This document shows positions 35,948-47,635 of a DNA stretch of 64,000 nucleotides, piece by piece (positions within the stretch are counted from its first letter, which is position 1; each line of letters begins with the position of its first letter). Where the stretch lies: contig JAGTJL010000008.1 of NCBI GenBank assembly GCA_020746875.1, positions 1,178,001 to 1,242,000 on the forward strand, given 5' to 3'. Below the pieces are notes generated by a model. The model was not told the DNA's origin, did not search any database, and saw only the letters and a program-made list of their open reading frames with translations. Source of the stretch: Rhexocercosporidium sp. MPI-PUGE-AT-0058. Lineage: Eukaryota; Ascomycota; Leotiomycetes; Helotiales. A program made the position numbers and the translations under genes.

Positions 35948-36410
35948 TATATCATGGTTCATCCGCACAGTTTTAGGCGGGGTTTTATCGCTTTGAGATT
36001 TACCTCAGTAGCTTTACGCAAGACACTCTGCTAAATGATATATGTCCGCAATGCATAAGCTTAGTCGACGATGATTCTCTTCTCCGACTGACAGAAGTTA
36101 CTCGGTAAGCCTCAATATCTCTTGACAAAAGAAGCATGCTGTATTGCATCTCAGACCCATCTCGGCTCGACAAGACAATGCCATTCTGTTCTCTTCCATA
36201 ACAAGTGAACACATCTAGGCCTGCAAGAATGGCTCACACGCCTGAAAAGCGTCTCTGGATAGTCTGCCTGTCACTAGTATATATATTTCGCCTAGTTAGA
36301 ACACCTTCTAGCAGTTTGCTCTCATCACCTCGCGCATCTACCTCACACACATCTCGAACCCAGAATCACACATACACGCATAACAAACAACAGCAGCCAC
36401 GCACACACCC
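35948..36410. other. Spacer right of NLR element
   Basis: Target TA and non-coding flank. The last ~100 bases are A/C-rich like a fungal leader in front of the small gene at 36411. An ATG at 36230 opens a frame with no recognisable product. Confidence 0.5.
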
Positions 36411-36764
36411 ATGTGTCGAGTCATCAGATAGTACAAACGCTGTGGTCACAGAACTAAGGACATGATCTTGTGTTCACACCATCGTGCTATTGGTGGCTGG
36501 CGACCCGAAGATTGTGATGATTACCAGCAACTCTACTTCCAGAGCATGCTGAGATGTGACAGATGCTTGAGACGAGGTTTGCATACCCTGGATCTGCTCT
36601 GCTCGTGCTTTTTCGTCATCAATTTAACGTTCATCTTGCTCTCCCTACTATAGGCATCGAGTGAGGAAATGGAGGCAGAGGAAGGGAATTTAGAGCAAGA
36701 GATGAGTAGAGCAGCAAGAGAAGCATCGGGCTTTGCTCGAAGGACATATGAATTACTGCAATAG
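36411..36764 (+). pseudogene. Small Cys/His-rich gene with an in-frame TAG
   Basis: ATG at 36411 reads MCRVIR, hits TAG at 36429-36431, and then continues in the same frame with YKRCGHRTKDMILCSHH and, near its end, RCDRCLRR. A plausible 102-nt intron (36577-36678) joins this to a charged, helix-like C-terminus ending TYELLQ at 36764. Short fungal proteins starting MCR/MCK and carrying a CGH motif are common and of unknown function. The stop at codon 7 suggests a recent nonsense mutation, or that the TAG is an intron acceptor for an upstream exon I cannot place. Translation from ATG 36462 would give a shorter form lacking the CGH motif. It lies 0.46 kb outside the NLR element. Confidence 0.35.
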
Positions 36765-37185
36765 CTGCGGGTCAATGCAACCCGAAGCACGTAGAAAGGG
36801 AGAAATGCAACAGAATGAAGGAGACATTATCACATCAAATATGACGAGCGCGCTCGTGACAAAGAAACTGAACAGAAAATAATTACTTTGTGAAATTTGG
36901 AGGTAGCAATTTTTTCTTCTATATTTCGTTTACGAGAACAAAGAACAGAAAGCACTGTGATGTGAAGCGACTGGAGTTTCTGGAACTGGGCAGAAATATA
37001 AACAATGTTTGTTGAAACAGATGAACGGTCGCCAAAGTATGACAAAAGGACGAAGTGTATCTTCGTTCTGCTGAGGACTATTTTCACATCCCTATAACCA
37101 CGTTGACGGGTCTCTGACCGAAGGAGTCGATTGTTCGACTGACTTTATATCTTAGAGAAAATGACAGGCATCGATCGACTGGTCC
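36765..37185. other. Intergenic, nothing recognised
   Basis: Non-coding spacer between the small gene and the stop codon of the minus-strand AA9 gene. Confidence 0.55.
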
Positions 37186-38126
37186 TTAGCCGGTCCATAC
37201 TGCTGGTCCTGGCAGAGTGTATGATTTTGGCTGGATTTGTGTTAGTACTAGCTTTTTGTTTGGATTATCACCAAAGAGGGCCCAGCATAAATACTCACCA
37301 CGGGATAATAGATGTTCAACATCAGTCCTGGGTCCGTAGCCTTGTAAGCACCGGGGAAAGCGACAAGCGGTCCAGGAGTTCCAGCTCCTCCTCCAGTGAC
37401 GGTAATCTGTGCGCACGAGATGTAGAACTGAGCACCGCCAGCTGCGGAAGCGGAGTGCAATCCAATATGCTCAACTCGGAGGAGATATTCGCCGCTTGGA
37501 GTCGCTGCTGGGATTTTCCAAGTCACAGTCGCTGCACCTATTCGGAAAACAATTCAGAACTTGACATAGGGAGCCAGATGACAGGGAAATTTACTGTCTG
37601 AAGGCCATGTTAAGGCTTGACCACCAAGGTTTGGCCCTTGTGCGAATATCTTAAACCAAACACTGCCAGCGCCATCCCACTTTGCCGCAGTTGTTCCAGC
37701 TGGAACTTTTGCCATGTATGCTTGCAGCGGACCTGGATGGTAGATAGGCGGGTCGGAAGTAAACCCAACAGTTGATCCTGCAGCGACCGAGAGGGTTCCT
37801 GGTGCGAATATCGAGTCACCTTTGACATTACATCTGATATCTTTGGAGGTGACATCTACGACTGGACTGTAGGTATACGAGCCGGACCATCTGAAAGTAA
37901 CGACAGAATCAGCGTTGTGCTACATCAAGTATTTCCCAAACGAATGTAGGTGTTGTCTCAAATGAACCTCGAGACAGCCTCAAAGGGATATTCTGGGCTT
38001 CCCCAATACTTACTGGCGAACGTATTGCCATGCGGGTGTTTTGGTAGATCCAGAGATGAGGGCAGGGAAGTCGTAGTGTGCATGAGCCACCGCAGCCAAA
38101 GTGAGAAAAGAGGCAAAGGCCTTCAT
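37186..38126 (-). CDS. Secreted AA9 lytic polysaccharide monooxygenase
   Basis: Four exons on the minus strand: 38126-38014, 37890-37595, 37537-37299, 37230-37186; 230 residues. A 16-residue signal peptide ([16 protein letters not shown]) is followed by His17, the N-terminal copper ligand. The second His lies in [10 protein letters not shown], and the axial Tyr in AQFYISC. Other AA9 hallmarks: [10 protein letters not shown], the VPAGTT..KWDG block, [13 protein letters not shown] and the ending LPGPAVWTG. There is no carbohydrate-binding module. AA9 enzymes oxidatively cleave cellulose or related glucans outside the cell and use electrons from donors such as cellobiose dehydrogenase. A TATATA box at 38206-38211 lies about 80 bp before the start. 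With the AA11 gene it flanks the NLR element. Confidence 0.93.
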
Positions 38127-38924
38127 GGCGAAGAAGTAAATTGTATATTGAGTAATGAAAATGGAAGAAATAAACAGGATGAAAAAGGTGTATCTTTGTC
38201 CAACCTATATACCCGCCGAAGAACTCTGCGCCTCCGGAACCACGGCAGTAGAAGCTCCATTCAAAATCCTCTTTCTCTTCCGATATTGCAACCTCACGCA
38301 CCTGCCCCATTGATCATCTCAACTCCACTAGTATCTTGGAAAGTATCGAGGGCCCCCGCAATGAAGTAGCCAACCCCAGATTTTCCATGCAGCCGCGGCA
38401 CTTACTATCCCGGCATAGCCATTCGATCATTCACCCAAGGGGCCAGCTGATCGTGAAACAATAATCTATGATGGATGTACGTTGATCGTAATATACTCAT
38501 ATTTGCCTATACCGGCAACAGAGGGAGGACGGGCCTATCCAATTTAGCCAGGCGAGAAAAACACACGTGCCTCTGCGACAACGAGATTCCAAGACAATTG
38601 AAGGATTTTAAGACCTGGCGTGGATCGCGCGCATGAGAATTTTCTCATATATTATATGAGGTCACTCGATCGTGGCTGGTTGTTTGTTTTAGAGAGAAAA
38701 GCTTGTTTTGATCTCGTCGTGAGGAGGATGAGAAGTGAAAAAATATCAACAGGGTCTAGTATATGGGTGAACGAGAAACCCCACAGCTCAGAACGTTCTC
38801 GCTTGGCGAAGTAGGAGAAGATCGATGTCGTAGATTAAAGGGCCAAGAGAAATCGAAAGGCACCATGTAACAGAAGATGCGGAAACTAGGGCCTGCAACC
38901 CTCACTACTACCGAACCCGCACTT
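38127..38924. other. Promoter region of AA9 gene and UGT 3' flank
   Basis: Contains the AA9 promoter (TATATA at 38206-38211, minus strand) and the 3' side of the minus-strand UGT. No further gene is seen. Confidence 0.6.
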
Positions 38925-40519
38925 TCACCAAGAGTTTTCGAGCAGCTCGACAATTTTGTCACAAGCCTTCTTGCGCCCTCCCACCTTCCCGCTGATGTTA
39001 GCGAGCTCCCGTGCTCTCAATGCCATCTGTGAAGCTTCTTCGTTGTCACCCAAAACCTTTAGAAATGCGCGAGAGAGCTCCCAGGCTTCGACACTCGGTG
39101 CGGACATTTTACTGCCGTAGACTCCTATTCCCAGCCACTCCACCTTGTTGGCAAAGTCCAGTGTATCAAGCCAACACGGTAGCACAACCTGCGGGACCCC
39201 AGCGCTGAGAGCTTCGTGGAAAGAATTCGAGCCACCGTGGTGAGCAGAACATGCGATGATTCCGGTTTCAAGGATTGCTAAGGGATCAACTGAGAGCCAC
39301 TCGACAATTCGTATCCTGCCATTAGATATTTCTGCTGAGAGAGTGGCAAGATTTTTTCTGCCCAGACCAGAGTCTGTGAACCCACCACTGCCTGGTTTCG
39401 ATTTAGACGATACAGCCACTCCTCCAAATGTCTTGAGCTTCCACAACACCTGGACGTTGGGCTTTTTGTCCAAGAAAATTTTCAGACCCGAAGCAAACTC
39501 TCGTGCCATAATGTCATCCATCCGAATATGACTACCGAGATTTATGAGTATGGTCGGGCCACGCTTCAACCATGTGAAGAGATCCGGATCTTGGTGTGAG
39601 ACTGGTGTAACTGGAAGAAGTATCGGCCCACATGGAGTCACATTTGGTGGTACATGACAGGGATAATCGGTCTCTGGTACCGATGGCAAGAGATAGTGGT
39701 TATCTTCTTGCCAGATGTTGAATACTGGAGGGAGACTGGGGAGTTTGTTGGCTTTGCGGTAATGTATGAGAGCTCTAACTTTCGGTGAAGTTACAAGTAT
39801 CCAAATCAATGCCAGTTTGAGGTAGATATTTGCAGGAATCAGCTGCCATGGGATTGGATAGGAGAACCCAGAAGCAATTCTGGGAGATTATTAGCTGAAT
39901 GCTCGTAAAAACGGGACGTCTACTGTACTCACGTTGGGATTCTAAAGAATTGCGAGAAGAGTGACTGCTTCTTTCTCAGAAGCTCGAGGAATGTATTTGG
40001 ACTGAGAACAACATGTTTCCGTGATAGAGTATTGCATGCTTCAAGTCCTTGGCTCATGAGTGGATCGGCGATGATAATTTTGGGCCCGACTGACCGGATG
40101 ATACCTAAACAAGTCTGGTAGCTCGACATGTATTCGGCTTCAGTCCAAGTATCGGCCATCGCAGGTAATGTGACTCTGTATGTATTCAGAGCACCGTGGA
40201 CTCCTGGTGAGTAGGGCCCAATAAACTCATCCTTCGCAACGAGAGCATCCAAAGCTGCTGGGCCAACGATGGAGTGGAAGATAATGGGAATTCCATCCTG
40301 TGGAAGAAACTTATTGAGCCCATTTATACGTTGTCGTAATGGTTCAAAAGATGCGATGTGAATTTCGTATTGCTGGAGGACGAGAAGCTCATAGGCTACT
40401 GCAATAATCACATTTGCTTGTCCGTACTCGCTGCTCGTGAAGAAGAGGATCCTTTTCCGTTTGCCCATATTCTCAGCTTCAGTGGCTTCTACGCACGGGG
40501 ACTTCTCCGTTGAGGCCAT
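38925..40519 (-). CDS. GT1-family UDP-glycosyltransferase
   Basis: Exons 40519-39933 and 39879-38925 (53-nt intron) encode 513 residues. The C-terminal half has a UGT sugar-donor signature: EWLSVDPLAILE, then SAHHGGSNSFHEALSAGVPQ and a ..DFANKVEWLGIG stretch near the end of the motif. A hydrophobic segment near YLKLALIWILV could touch membrane. Such enzymes move a sugar from a UDP-sugar to small acceptors (sterols, polyketides, toxins). In the N-terminal loop where many GT1 enzymes have the catalytic His, this protein reads SSEYGQAN, so the residue is Tyr or Gln depending on alignment; I believe related fungal UGTs share this but cannot check. Acceptor unknown. No biosynthetic core gene is adjacent. 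Confidence 0.85.
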
Positions 40520-43500
40520 GGGGACGAATGCTTTCCAGAGAGAGATCGATAGATACCGGTTGAGGGGGGAGATGGAGGGAGAGAATCCCCCAGATAAACC
40601 CTTTCACGGGTTCGGGGTTGGCCTTGGCAGCGGCGTGGTTACACTGCGAGCCGTCTCTACAAGCCTATACCATTTAGTATTTAGCTCTCAACTATATCTA
40701 AGTGATAGACATGTGGCACTGCCGATCTGCAAAGCTTGATCTCGGTACTAAACGAAAACCGAATGGCGCTTTTACGCCATACATGGACTCAATCAAATCG
40801 AAGGCAATTCAGAGGCCAATCCCTTGTCATCCACACCCGCTTGTCTTGAAAAGCAATTCAACTGCAAGAAAGATCATCGACAAGACACGAGCTTCAGCCG
40901 TCTTTGGAACACGGACGGCCAGCTGCATGCAATCATACCACTAGTACTTTGGAGGTATCTCAGGACTAGGTATCCCAATTGGTCCTTGGAAGACGGCACA
41001 GAACTACTGTAAGACATCGCAAGGAGATGGGTGTTCAGATATCTGTCCAAGCAGCATCTCGCCATGTTTCTTCGGGTGGTACTGTCCTCTGTGCAACACG
41101 GCGTAACCATTTCGCCTAGAAAGAGTAATGTACTTCTAGAGGCATGTGTCAAGGGATAGTTCCGAGGCCTTACAATGGAATAACATATAGGACAAGTACG
41201 CTGGTAGGAGAGGAGATGAGATGTCGTTCGATTTGAGCAAATGGAAATGGCACGCCAAGCAATTTTGGCTTGGTGGATTTTGCCTCGGCTCACCCAAGCT
41301 CGGTGAGCTGCATTTCTCGCCATGCGCCTTCTACTGTGCCACGATACAGGGAAAGTTTGGGACAGGTGAGAAGTGTTACATCCTAAATGCCTTGAGTACA
41401 AAGTTGACTAATACTCTAGATCTGAGGTCATAGTTGGCAAGCAAGATAATGACGCTGCACTGTACATCCCGTCTTGATCTCAAAACTTCAGCCTCACTCT
41501 CGATGCCTCTATACGAGTTCCATACCTTCAGTAGTTCACAGAATTACGAAGCAACTATGGCTATGGCCTGGCTAGGACAGAGAGATACACGTGGGAAACA
41601 TCGATGCCGGGTAGGGGGGGTGAGGGGCAAGCGCTGAACATTCACCGAGGATTATCAACCAGGAACGCCCAATTAAAACTGGGAACATGTGAAGAGCCTG
41701 AGTGGGCCGCAACTCATCACTGTGGACTGTGATATTGATCTGTAATTGGGGAGAGATCAAATTATAACACCAGTGCTGCACTGCAGTCCTCCGTCGAGTT
41801 GAAAGGATCCAAGTGGCAGTCGAGCCCAGGGACAGACTGCTTCTCCGGTGTCCAGCAGATACTATGGCAGTGCAAGAAAGAATAAATATGCCTAGACTGG
41901 CGAGATTCTAGCTGGCAGATGCATTTGAACCCTCGATAGATAACCCTTCTTTCATATGTCATGGAATCCGAAGTCGGACGGCTTGGAGATTGCCCATGTG
42001 CAGTATACTATAATGATGGAGTATTGTAACTTACATGGTGTTTGTATACTCAAGCTGATCTCGGATTCGATATATCGAAGCGATTTTATGACGCTCTAGC
42101 TGCCACTGCTTTCTTGCTTTTGTTGCTAGTGTCCTGTCTTTTAGCTCGTTATTGCCGTTTTTGGGTAGTAGTGTTTCTATCGCACTTCCTCTGATTTATT
42201 ATCCAGGTATTGCTCTATGACTTATGGATGTATTGGATATATACAAAAAAATTGGCACATGTGCAACATCGTTCACCTCAAAGTTGAACGTCAAGTCTAC
42301 AAGTCATCAACACTTGCCCACTATCACAAGAACTTTAGGGGCCTATCGGTGTCCTAGTACCTATTTCCCGCTTTGCGTAAGTCAACCATCGTAGATGACC
42401 GCCCCAGGTAGGGGCATTTCGTTTGTCTTTCTACCAGCTTCTTTCCTAAGTTAACTGGCTACTATTTCGGTCCAAATCTGAGTGTCTCTGTGACTAGGTG
42501 GAATCACTGGCCGTCGCAACACTGGTTATTTGGCATTACCAAGTCGGTTGCTTGGACTTCATGTCCCAATAATGGCGCCAACTCCATCTCGCAAATTCTA
42601 CTTGTCATCACCTGGACTATGTCGTCCACCGAGTCTGTCGCCCCACGAGGAGTGTACTCAAGAGGCTGGTTCATGATTCCCCGTCTGAACCAAATAAATC
42701 GGATACCTTACATCGGACTGTTACATATTGCTCTTGATACTATTCATAGACTATGCGGAGTTATGATAGCGTGAGACAGCGCTTTCAAGATCCTGATAAA
42801 GCCAACAAAGTATTCTTGATTGCAAGCTCAATTATCTCGAGGATCGACGTGCCAACCATCGTGCAGTAAACAGACCTTGGAGCCAAGTTCAGATGGTCCC
42901 TCGCAAGTTCCACCCTAATGAAACTCCGCGAGAATCCATCCAAAGTTGTTAGACAGGACAAACCTATAGCTTTGTATTTCTGTGCTCTATCCACACAGCT
43001 CCTGTTGTTTAGCGCCTTAAGTTATGTTCAAGGCTACGTTGGTCCTGTACAGCCTGAAACTTCTCCCCGTCTGTTTACAGAAGTCCACCTGCTTAGGACT
43101 AGAACCAAAGCCTCTGCTTACCTGGTTGCTACCTACTTCCTTTCACCTGCATGAACAGCGAGATTCGTAGCCCGGTCTTAGTATAGCGTACCTGCATCCA
43201 AATCATCAACAGACCTTCATTTCCATCACAATACGACCTCCTGGCGACCCCTGAAGATATTGCATGACCTGGCCACCTGCGGGTTATGTGTCAGCACCAG
43301 ATAACTTGGAAGTATCTGTGCTTGAGATAGGAGACGGCAAAATTTGTCGACTAAGCACTATATCCAACAAAGCACATTGGAGTCTCGAAAACAACATGCT
43401 CGACGCTTCAACGTCTCGACTTTCGATCGGCAAGAAAAGCTTCTCATCAGCGGACGAACAATCAAAGAACAATGCCCCATGGGCAAAGCGAAAAGCTGGC

Positions 43501-44763
43501 AACATCCACCAGCACGGGCCTGCTTACGCCACTTGGGGATTCGGGATACATACTAGGAAGTTCGGGAAAGTCAGATCAGCTTCCAACCAGGTCAGTACTT
43601 GTGCTCGGCATTCAACCCAACATATGTCAGGCAAGACAGCGTGACGCTGAAGCAGCGCCAGTTGATGCTCCCCTTCAATCAGATCGACACCCCATTCTTG
43701 TACTCAGTCAATAGATTGCAATTCAGCCTCTGCGCCGGCGTTGCACGAAGAGTCCCTTTGCGTGTACTTTTGGTTGATATCATGATTCCGTTCGTCGAAT
43801 CCCGGCTTCCCACCATATATCATTGGGAGGAGCTGAAAGGAGAACTGGCCATGGCGCAGAAATCTTTTCGCGGCTTGGAGGCATGGTTCGAGACATTTAA
43901 ATCCGAACTTAAAAGTCACTGCTATCCACATCGTCTGCTCAATACTCGAAGTCCTCAAATGTATTGGAATCAACAAGAAAGGCAATGATCTTATCGTCGC
44001 ATGGATCAGGAAAGAGAGTTCCTATTCATGTCTACGGATTCGTCTCGACAAGAGTAATCTCTGGCTTTGGATACTTATGGACTCGGAAACATGCGCAACA
44101 TTTGCATGTGTCGCCCCACTCTACTTTGAGTGTGGAAATTTATAGTGTCGGGAGTTAGAAGTTACACCATGGGAGTATAAGATCTATGCTCTAGGGACGG
44201 CTTTGTGCTTGTCGTTATACGAACACGAGTTTGCCAATCCAGCAAAGACATTTCTGGAGTTTGCAGCACGACCTAAAGCCTCATACTAAATTAGCAAATG
44301 CGTGTCTAACTTAATGGCTACAGTCGTGTCGATGAAGGAAGGAGAGAATCCAGTGTTTTGCGGATGTGCAGATCTGCTATTCCAGAGAGGTACCATAGCA
44401 AACCGCCATAGACTGGACGAGGAGGAATATTGAGGGAAAGTATGCTTCTAGAAATGTTGCCATTAAGGTGGTTATTGTTGCTGAGAAAGGGAGTTTGCCA
44501 CGAATGAAGGTATCAACGAACAGATCAAAGCGAATTAGCTGAGCTCTTGCTATTATCAAGCATGGCCACTTGTGGCTAGTATTTGACAGCGCTGACAAAT
44601 TGTATGAAGTCCATACTTGTACATCTAGCAATCCATATGGATTCAGGCCGCGATTGAGCTAGACATGATACCCCAAATTCCTAACTGACCAGAAGCAGTC
44701 ATCCATTTTCCGGTCTGCCTAAGCGATATCAACAAATTCCACACCAGCCACTCCTCAGCGATG
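40520..44763. other. 4.2-kb gene-poor tract
   Basis: Holds the UGT promoter and short unassigned frames. At 43264-44158 the + strand has two or three overlapping frames with fairly protein-like composition (for example HWEELKGELAMAQKSFRGLE at about 43820-43880). They need several frame changes to join and match no family I know. They may be remains of a gene. Nothing else is supported. Confidence 0.45.
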
Positions 44764-45447
44764 TTAATTGGCCACAACTACCGCACTCTTGATGAAGAGT
44801 CCTTCGACTGCAACCTTGACCAAGAACCTCGCCACACTAGCAACATTCACGCTGTCACTCATGCTCATACCCTCGCCCCTACTACCTAGCGTCCTCATTT
44901 CCTTCCTAGAGTCTGTCACCTTCTCATCCTCAAATTGCAACCTCACAGCTCTCACAAGAGTCCAGTCTATTCGTCTAAGCCGCATCTCCTTATCCACAAG
45001 ACCATGATCCTCAAGCGCGTACTTGACATTCGTCCATCCCAGGAACGCTTTACTCAATAACGGCAAATTACTCCATGAATCCCCAACACCAGCCGTCGAC
45101 ATCACCACCACACGACGAATGTCCGCATCCTCCAGAATCTCACAGACATTTGCACAAGAGTCGGCCAGAAAGCGAGGAGGTGAGAGTTGAGCTGCGAAAG
45201 GGCTCTCAGACTTGCGGACTGTGTTCAGTGTGATGATTGCCGCGAAAGGTGGCGAAGGACTCGCCGTGAGCGCGCTGCTGATGTCGGATTTTGATAAAGG
45301 TGAGCCGGTGACGACGGTCAAACCGGGACGATGGGCGGTGCTGCTGGAGGAACGTACGAGTGCTGTAGCTGTATGGCCTTGAGAGAGTATTTCGGTTACG
45401 ACGTGCTGGCCGGTGCGTCCACTAGAGCCAAGGAGGAGGAAATGCAT
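44764..45447 (-). CDS. NmrA/SDR-like NAD(P)-binding protein
   Basis: Single exon, 227 residues. The N-terminus MHFLLLGSSGRTG carries the GxxGxxG dinucleotide-binding loop (Gly7, Gly10, Gly13) after a beta strand, and RRVVVMSTAGVGDSW marks the fourth Rossmann strand. This is the atypical short-chain dehydrogenase fold (NAD(P)-binding PF13460/NmrA). Members act as oxidoreductases or as NADP sensors bound to transcription factors. A classical Tyr-x-x-x-Lys pair is not clear: the candidate region reads WTNVKYALEDHG, which favours a non-classical enzyme or sensor. It lies 388 bp downstream of the Zn2Cys6 factor on the same strand. Confidence 0.8.
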   Translation of the reverse strand: MHFLLLGSSGRTGQHVVTEILSQGHTATALVRSSSSTAHRPGLTVVTGSPLSKSDISSALTASPSPPFAAIITLNTVRKSESPFAAQLSPPRFLADSCANVCEILEDADIRRVVVMSTAGVGDSWSNLPLLSKAFLGWTNVKYALEDHGLVDKEMRLRRIDWTLVRAVRLQFEDEKVTDSRKEMRTLGSRGEGMSMSDSVNVASVARFLVKVAVEGLFIKSAVVVAN

Positions 45448-45835
45448 GATTTTGGTTTATTGCGAGGTGTTGGGAACGTATTTGTTGCTCTTGAGATAAG
45501 ATGAGTGAGATTCGTTGTCAAAAGACGGTCGGCATGCCGGGACCTTTTATAAAATCGATCATGCTTGCATGGCTGATAAGGGAGGCCGGTCCAAAGACAT
45601 GTTCAGACGCTGATTGGTCTGTTCGGTCTTTGTACCTCTCTTGGAAGCCGCTGTTAATTCTACACCGTAAGCCCAGGCTTTCTTCTCTTTCTACTTCGAA
45701 CTGCACTAGACCGCCTTCCTCCGCACAACTTACTCGAAATAAACTTCGTGTTCTCCGTCGCTTGATCGTGGAAAGAAAAGCAACAGCTACCTGGGCATCC
45801 ATCAATGTCAACGGAGTGTGGAGAATTCCCATCCA
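45448..45835. other. Spacer between NmrA-like gene and Zn2Cys6 gene
   Basis: Promoter of the minus-strand NmrA-like gene and 3' flank of the factor. No supported gene. Confidence 0.6.
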
Positions 45836-47221
45836 CTACCTAATCCCACTGCAGGTGATATAAGTCCTCACTCTTTCACCCACGGTGTTGGCTAAGCTCT
45901 GTAATCGATCGTTTTCAGTTTGTAGCTCAGCATAAATGCCGGGTGAGGAGTCAAGTGCTCCTAGAAGAACGATCTTCAGTATTAGATGAAAGAGGCGCAA
46001 GAAAGACACTGAGATGAGCTCATGATGTTTAGACCCGCTCTCCTTCTGAAGGTGTTCAAGACTAATGAGCCATGATTCTAATGCTTCCAACAGAGCTACT
46101 TTATTGGATAGTAGTTGAATGGCGTTTTCTCTTGACTTCACATGGGAGACTTTGTCGAGGAACTCAAGAACCGACGTTGCAATCCTCGTAAGATGTGTCC
46201 TTGTATCAGGTGCAAGTACACGAAAGTCGCCGGATTCCACAGGCTGTTGGTCAGATGAAATCGGACACGCAGACGACATCGTCTCATGTACGTCTGTCGT
46301 TGATGGACGATCCGCAAATTTACACGGTGCAGCAAACAGCTTGATGATAAAAACATCTAGAAGCGGTAGCTGAGCATGATGTGCAAGTACGAAATTGTTC
46401 GCGGCAACAAAACTTGGTCTTGCCCGATACTCGTGCATGATCCTGAGTCCTCGAATAATATGCTGGGCCATAGCAGTGTAATTCTTCTGCACTTGCTCAA
46501 TGCTGATGAAGATCTGACAGCAAAGCAAGGCTGATTTCAGTCCCTTTGAGCTCGACGAAGACAAGTTAGAAGCGAGTCCGCCCAAAGCCATACTGTAATG
46601 CTGGACTCCAGAGTGGAAACTCGGGGTTGGCTGTGCGAGAGACTCCGGACCATCTCCAGATGTCTCGAGATCTTCCCGGAGAGCTGTGAGCGACAAGACT
46701 GCGTGTCCTATAGACAAATCCGTCAAGCTGGCTTGGAGAATTTGTCTGGCTTCCTCGGTACAGCCCAGATCTACGTCGAACATGGTTTTGGTCGAGAAGT
46801 ACCGATTGAGAATGTCGATATCAATGCCAATGTTCTGAGAGCCGGTCTTGACAACTGGTTTCGAAGGAACGCCCGAATCGATGCCAGAAGTATGAGTGAG
46901 GTTTATGGCTTCACTGGTAAAATTTTTGAAGGGGTTCTGATACCCATCACAAGTGCGACCTGTAAGGACACATTTCTTGCAAAATGGCTTGTCCTCGTCA
47001 CATTTGATCTTCCTGATTCTATTTTCAGATGAGCTCGATCACTCCAGAGGGCTAACAGACTTCGTTATAGACCGGCAATGAAGGTTGTCCGCTATAACTG
47101 ACCTGCAAGTTCCACAACCAGTCTTCACCTTGGTTCGCCCTTCGATCTTCCGTTTTCTAGTACTACCTCCAGCCATAATTGTGTTGGGTTGGTGTTGAGT
47201 GGAGTCTCGGGATTCGGACAT
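45836..47221 (-). CDS. Zn2Cys6 fungal transcription factor
   Basis: Exons 47221-47103 and 47018-45836; the 84-nt intron splits the zinc cluster. The 433-residue product has Cys36, 39, 46, 53, 56 and 63 in the exact CX2CX6CX6CX2CX6C binuclear-cluster spacing, followed by a basic linker region, and KRKIEGR just before it as a likely nuclear signal. The remaining ~350 residues are helical and resemble the fungal-specific factor tail (DUF3468 type), including the ..LGCTEEARQILQASL block and a C-terminus rich in Leu. It should bind CGG-containing DNA. It is divergent from the GST gene (415 bp between starts) and followed by the NmrA-like gene, so local control of both is a reasonable inference. 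Confidence 0.9.
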
Positions 47222-47635
47222 CTACCAATTCCCTGGCAGGGAGAAGACATGTCAAGCTTAGAAAGATAAAAGCCCCACCAGGCGAATTAAATCAGAGGAT
47301 GGAGCATGATCCATTGTCGGAACTCTGATGGTGACGAGTCACCAGATTTGAGGTTGCTTTGAAGTCGAGGAGGGAGTGAGCGCTAGTTGTAATAGGTAGC
47401 GAATACCGAACCCACCAATCACAGCATATTACGAGGCGGAGCTTAGTTCCAAGTCCTGTTACCTAAGCCCCGTGGAATGTTGATCCCTCTGGATACCCGC
47501 TCATCTTCGCAATAACATAATTTTGGCATATAAATAGAGTGGTCTGCTCAAGCTCTGTCGAAATGATTACTTCTATCAATGTCCAAACTCACAAACAGCC
47601 TCGGATTTGCCTCGAAACTCCTTCACAACTCGAAA
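47222..47635. promoter_or_regulatory. Divergent promoter, Zn2Cys6 factor / GST
   Basis: Shared 415-bp upstream region. On the + strand a TATA-like ATATAAATAG lies at about 47529-47538, ~100 bp before the preferred GST start and ~50 bp before the alternative start at 47579. Confidence 0.6.

Noticed and set aside
40874..41401. 175-codon minus-strand frame in the gene-poor tract
   Set aside because: Composition is rich in Ser, Arg and Cys with no domain pattern; it is likely random.
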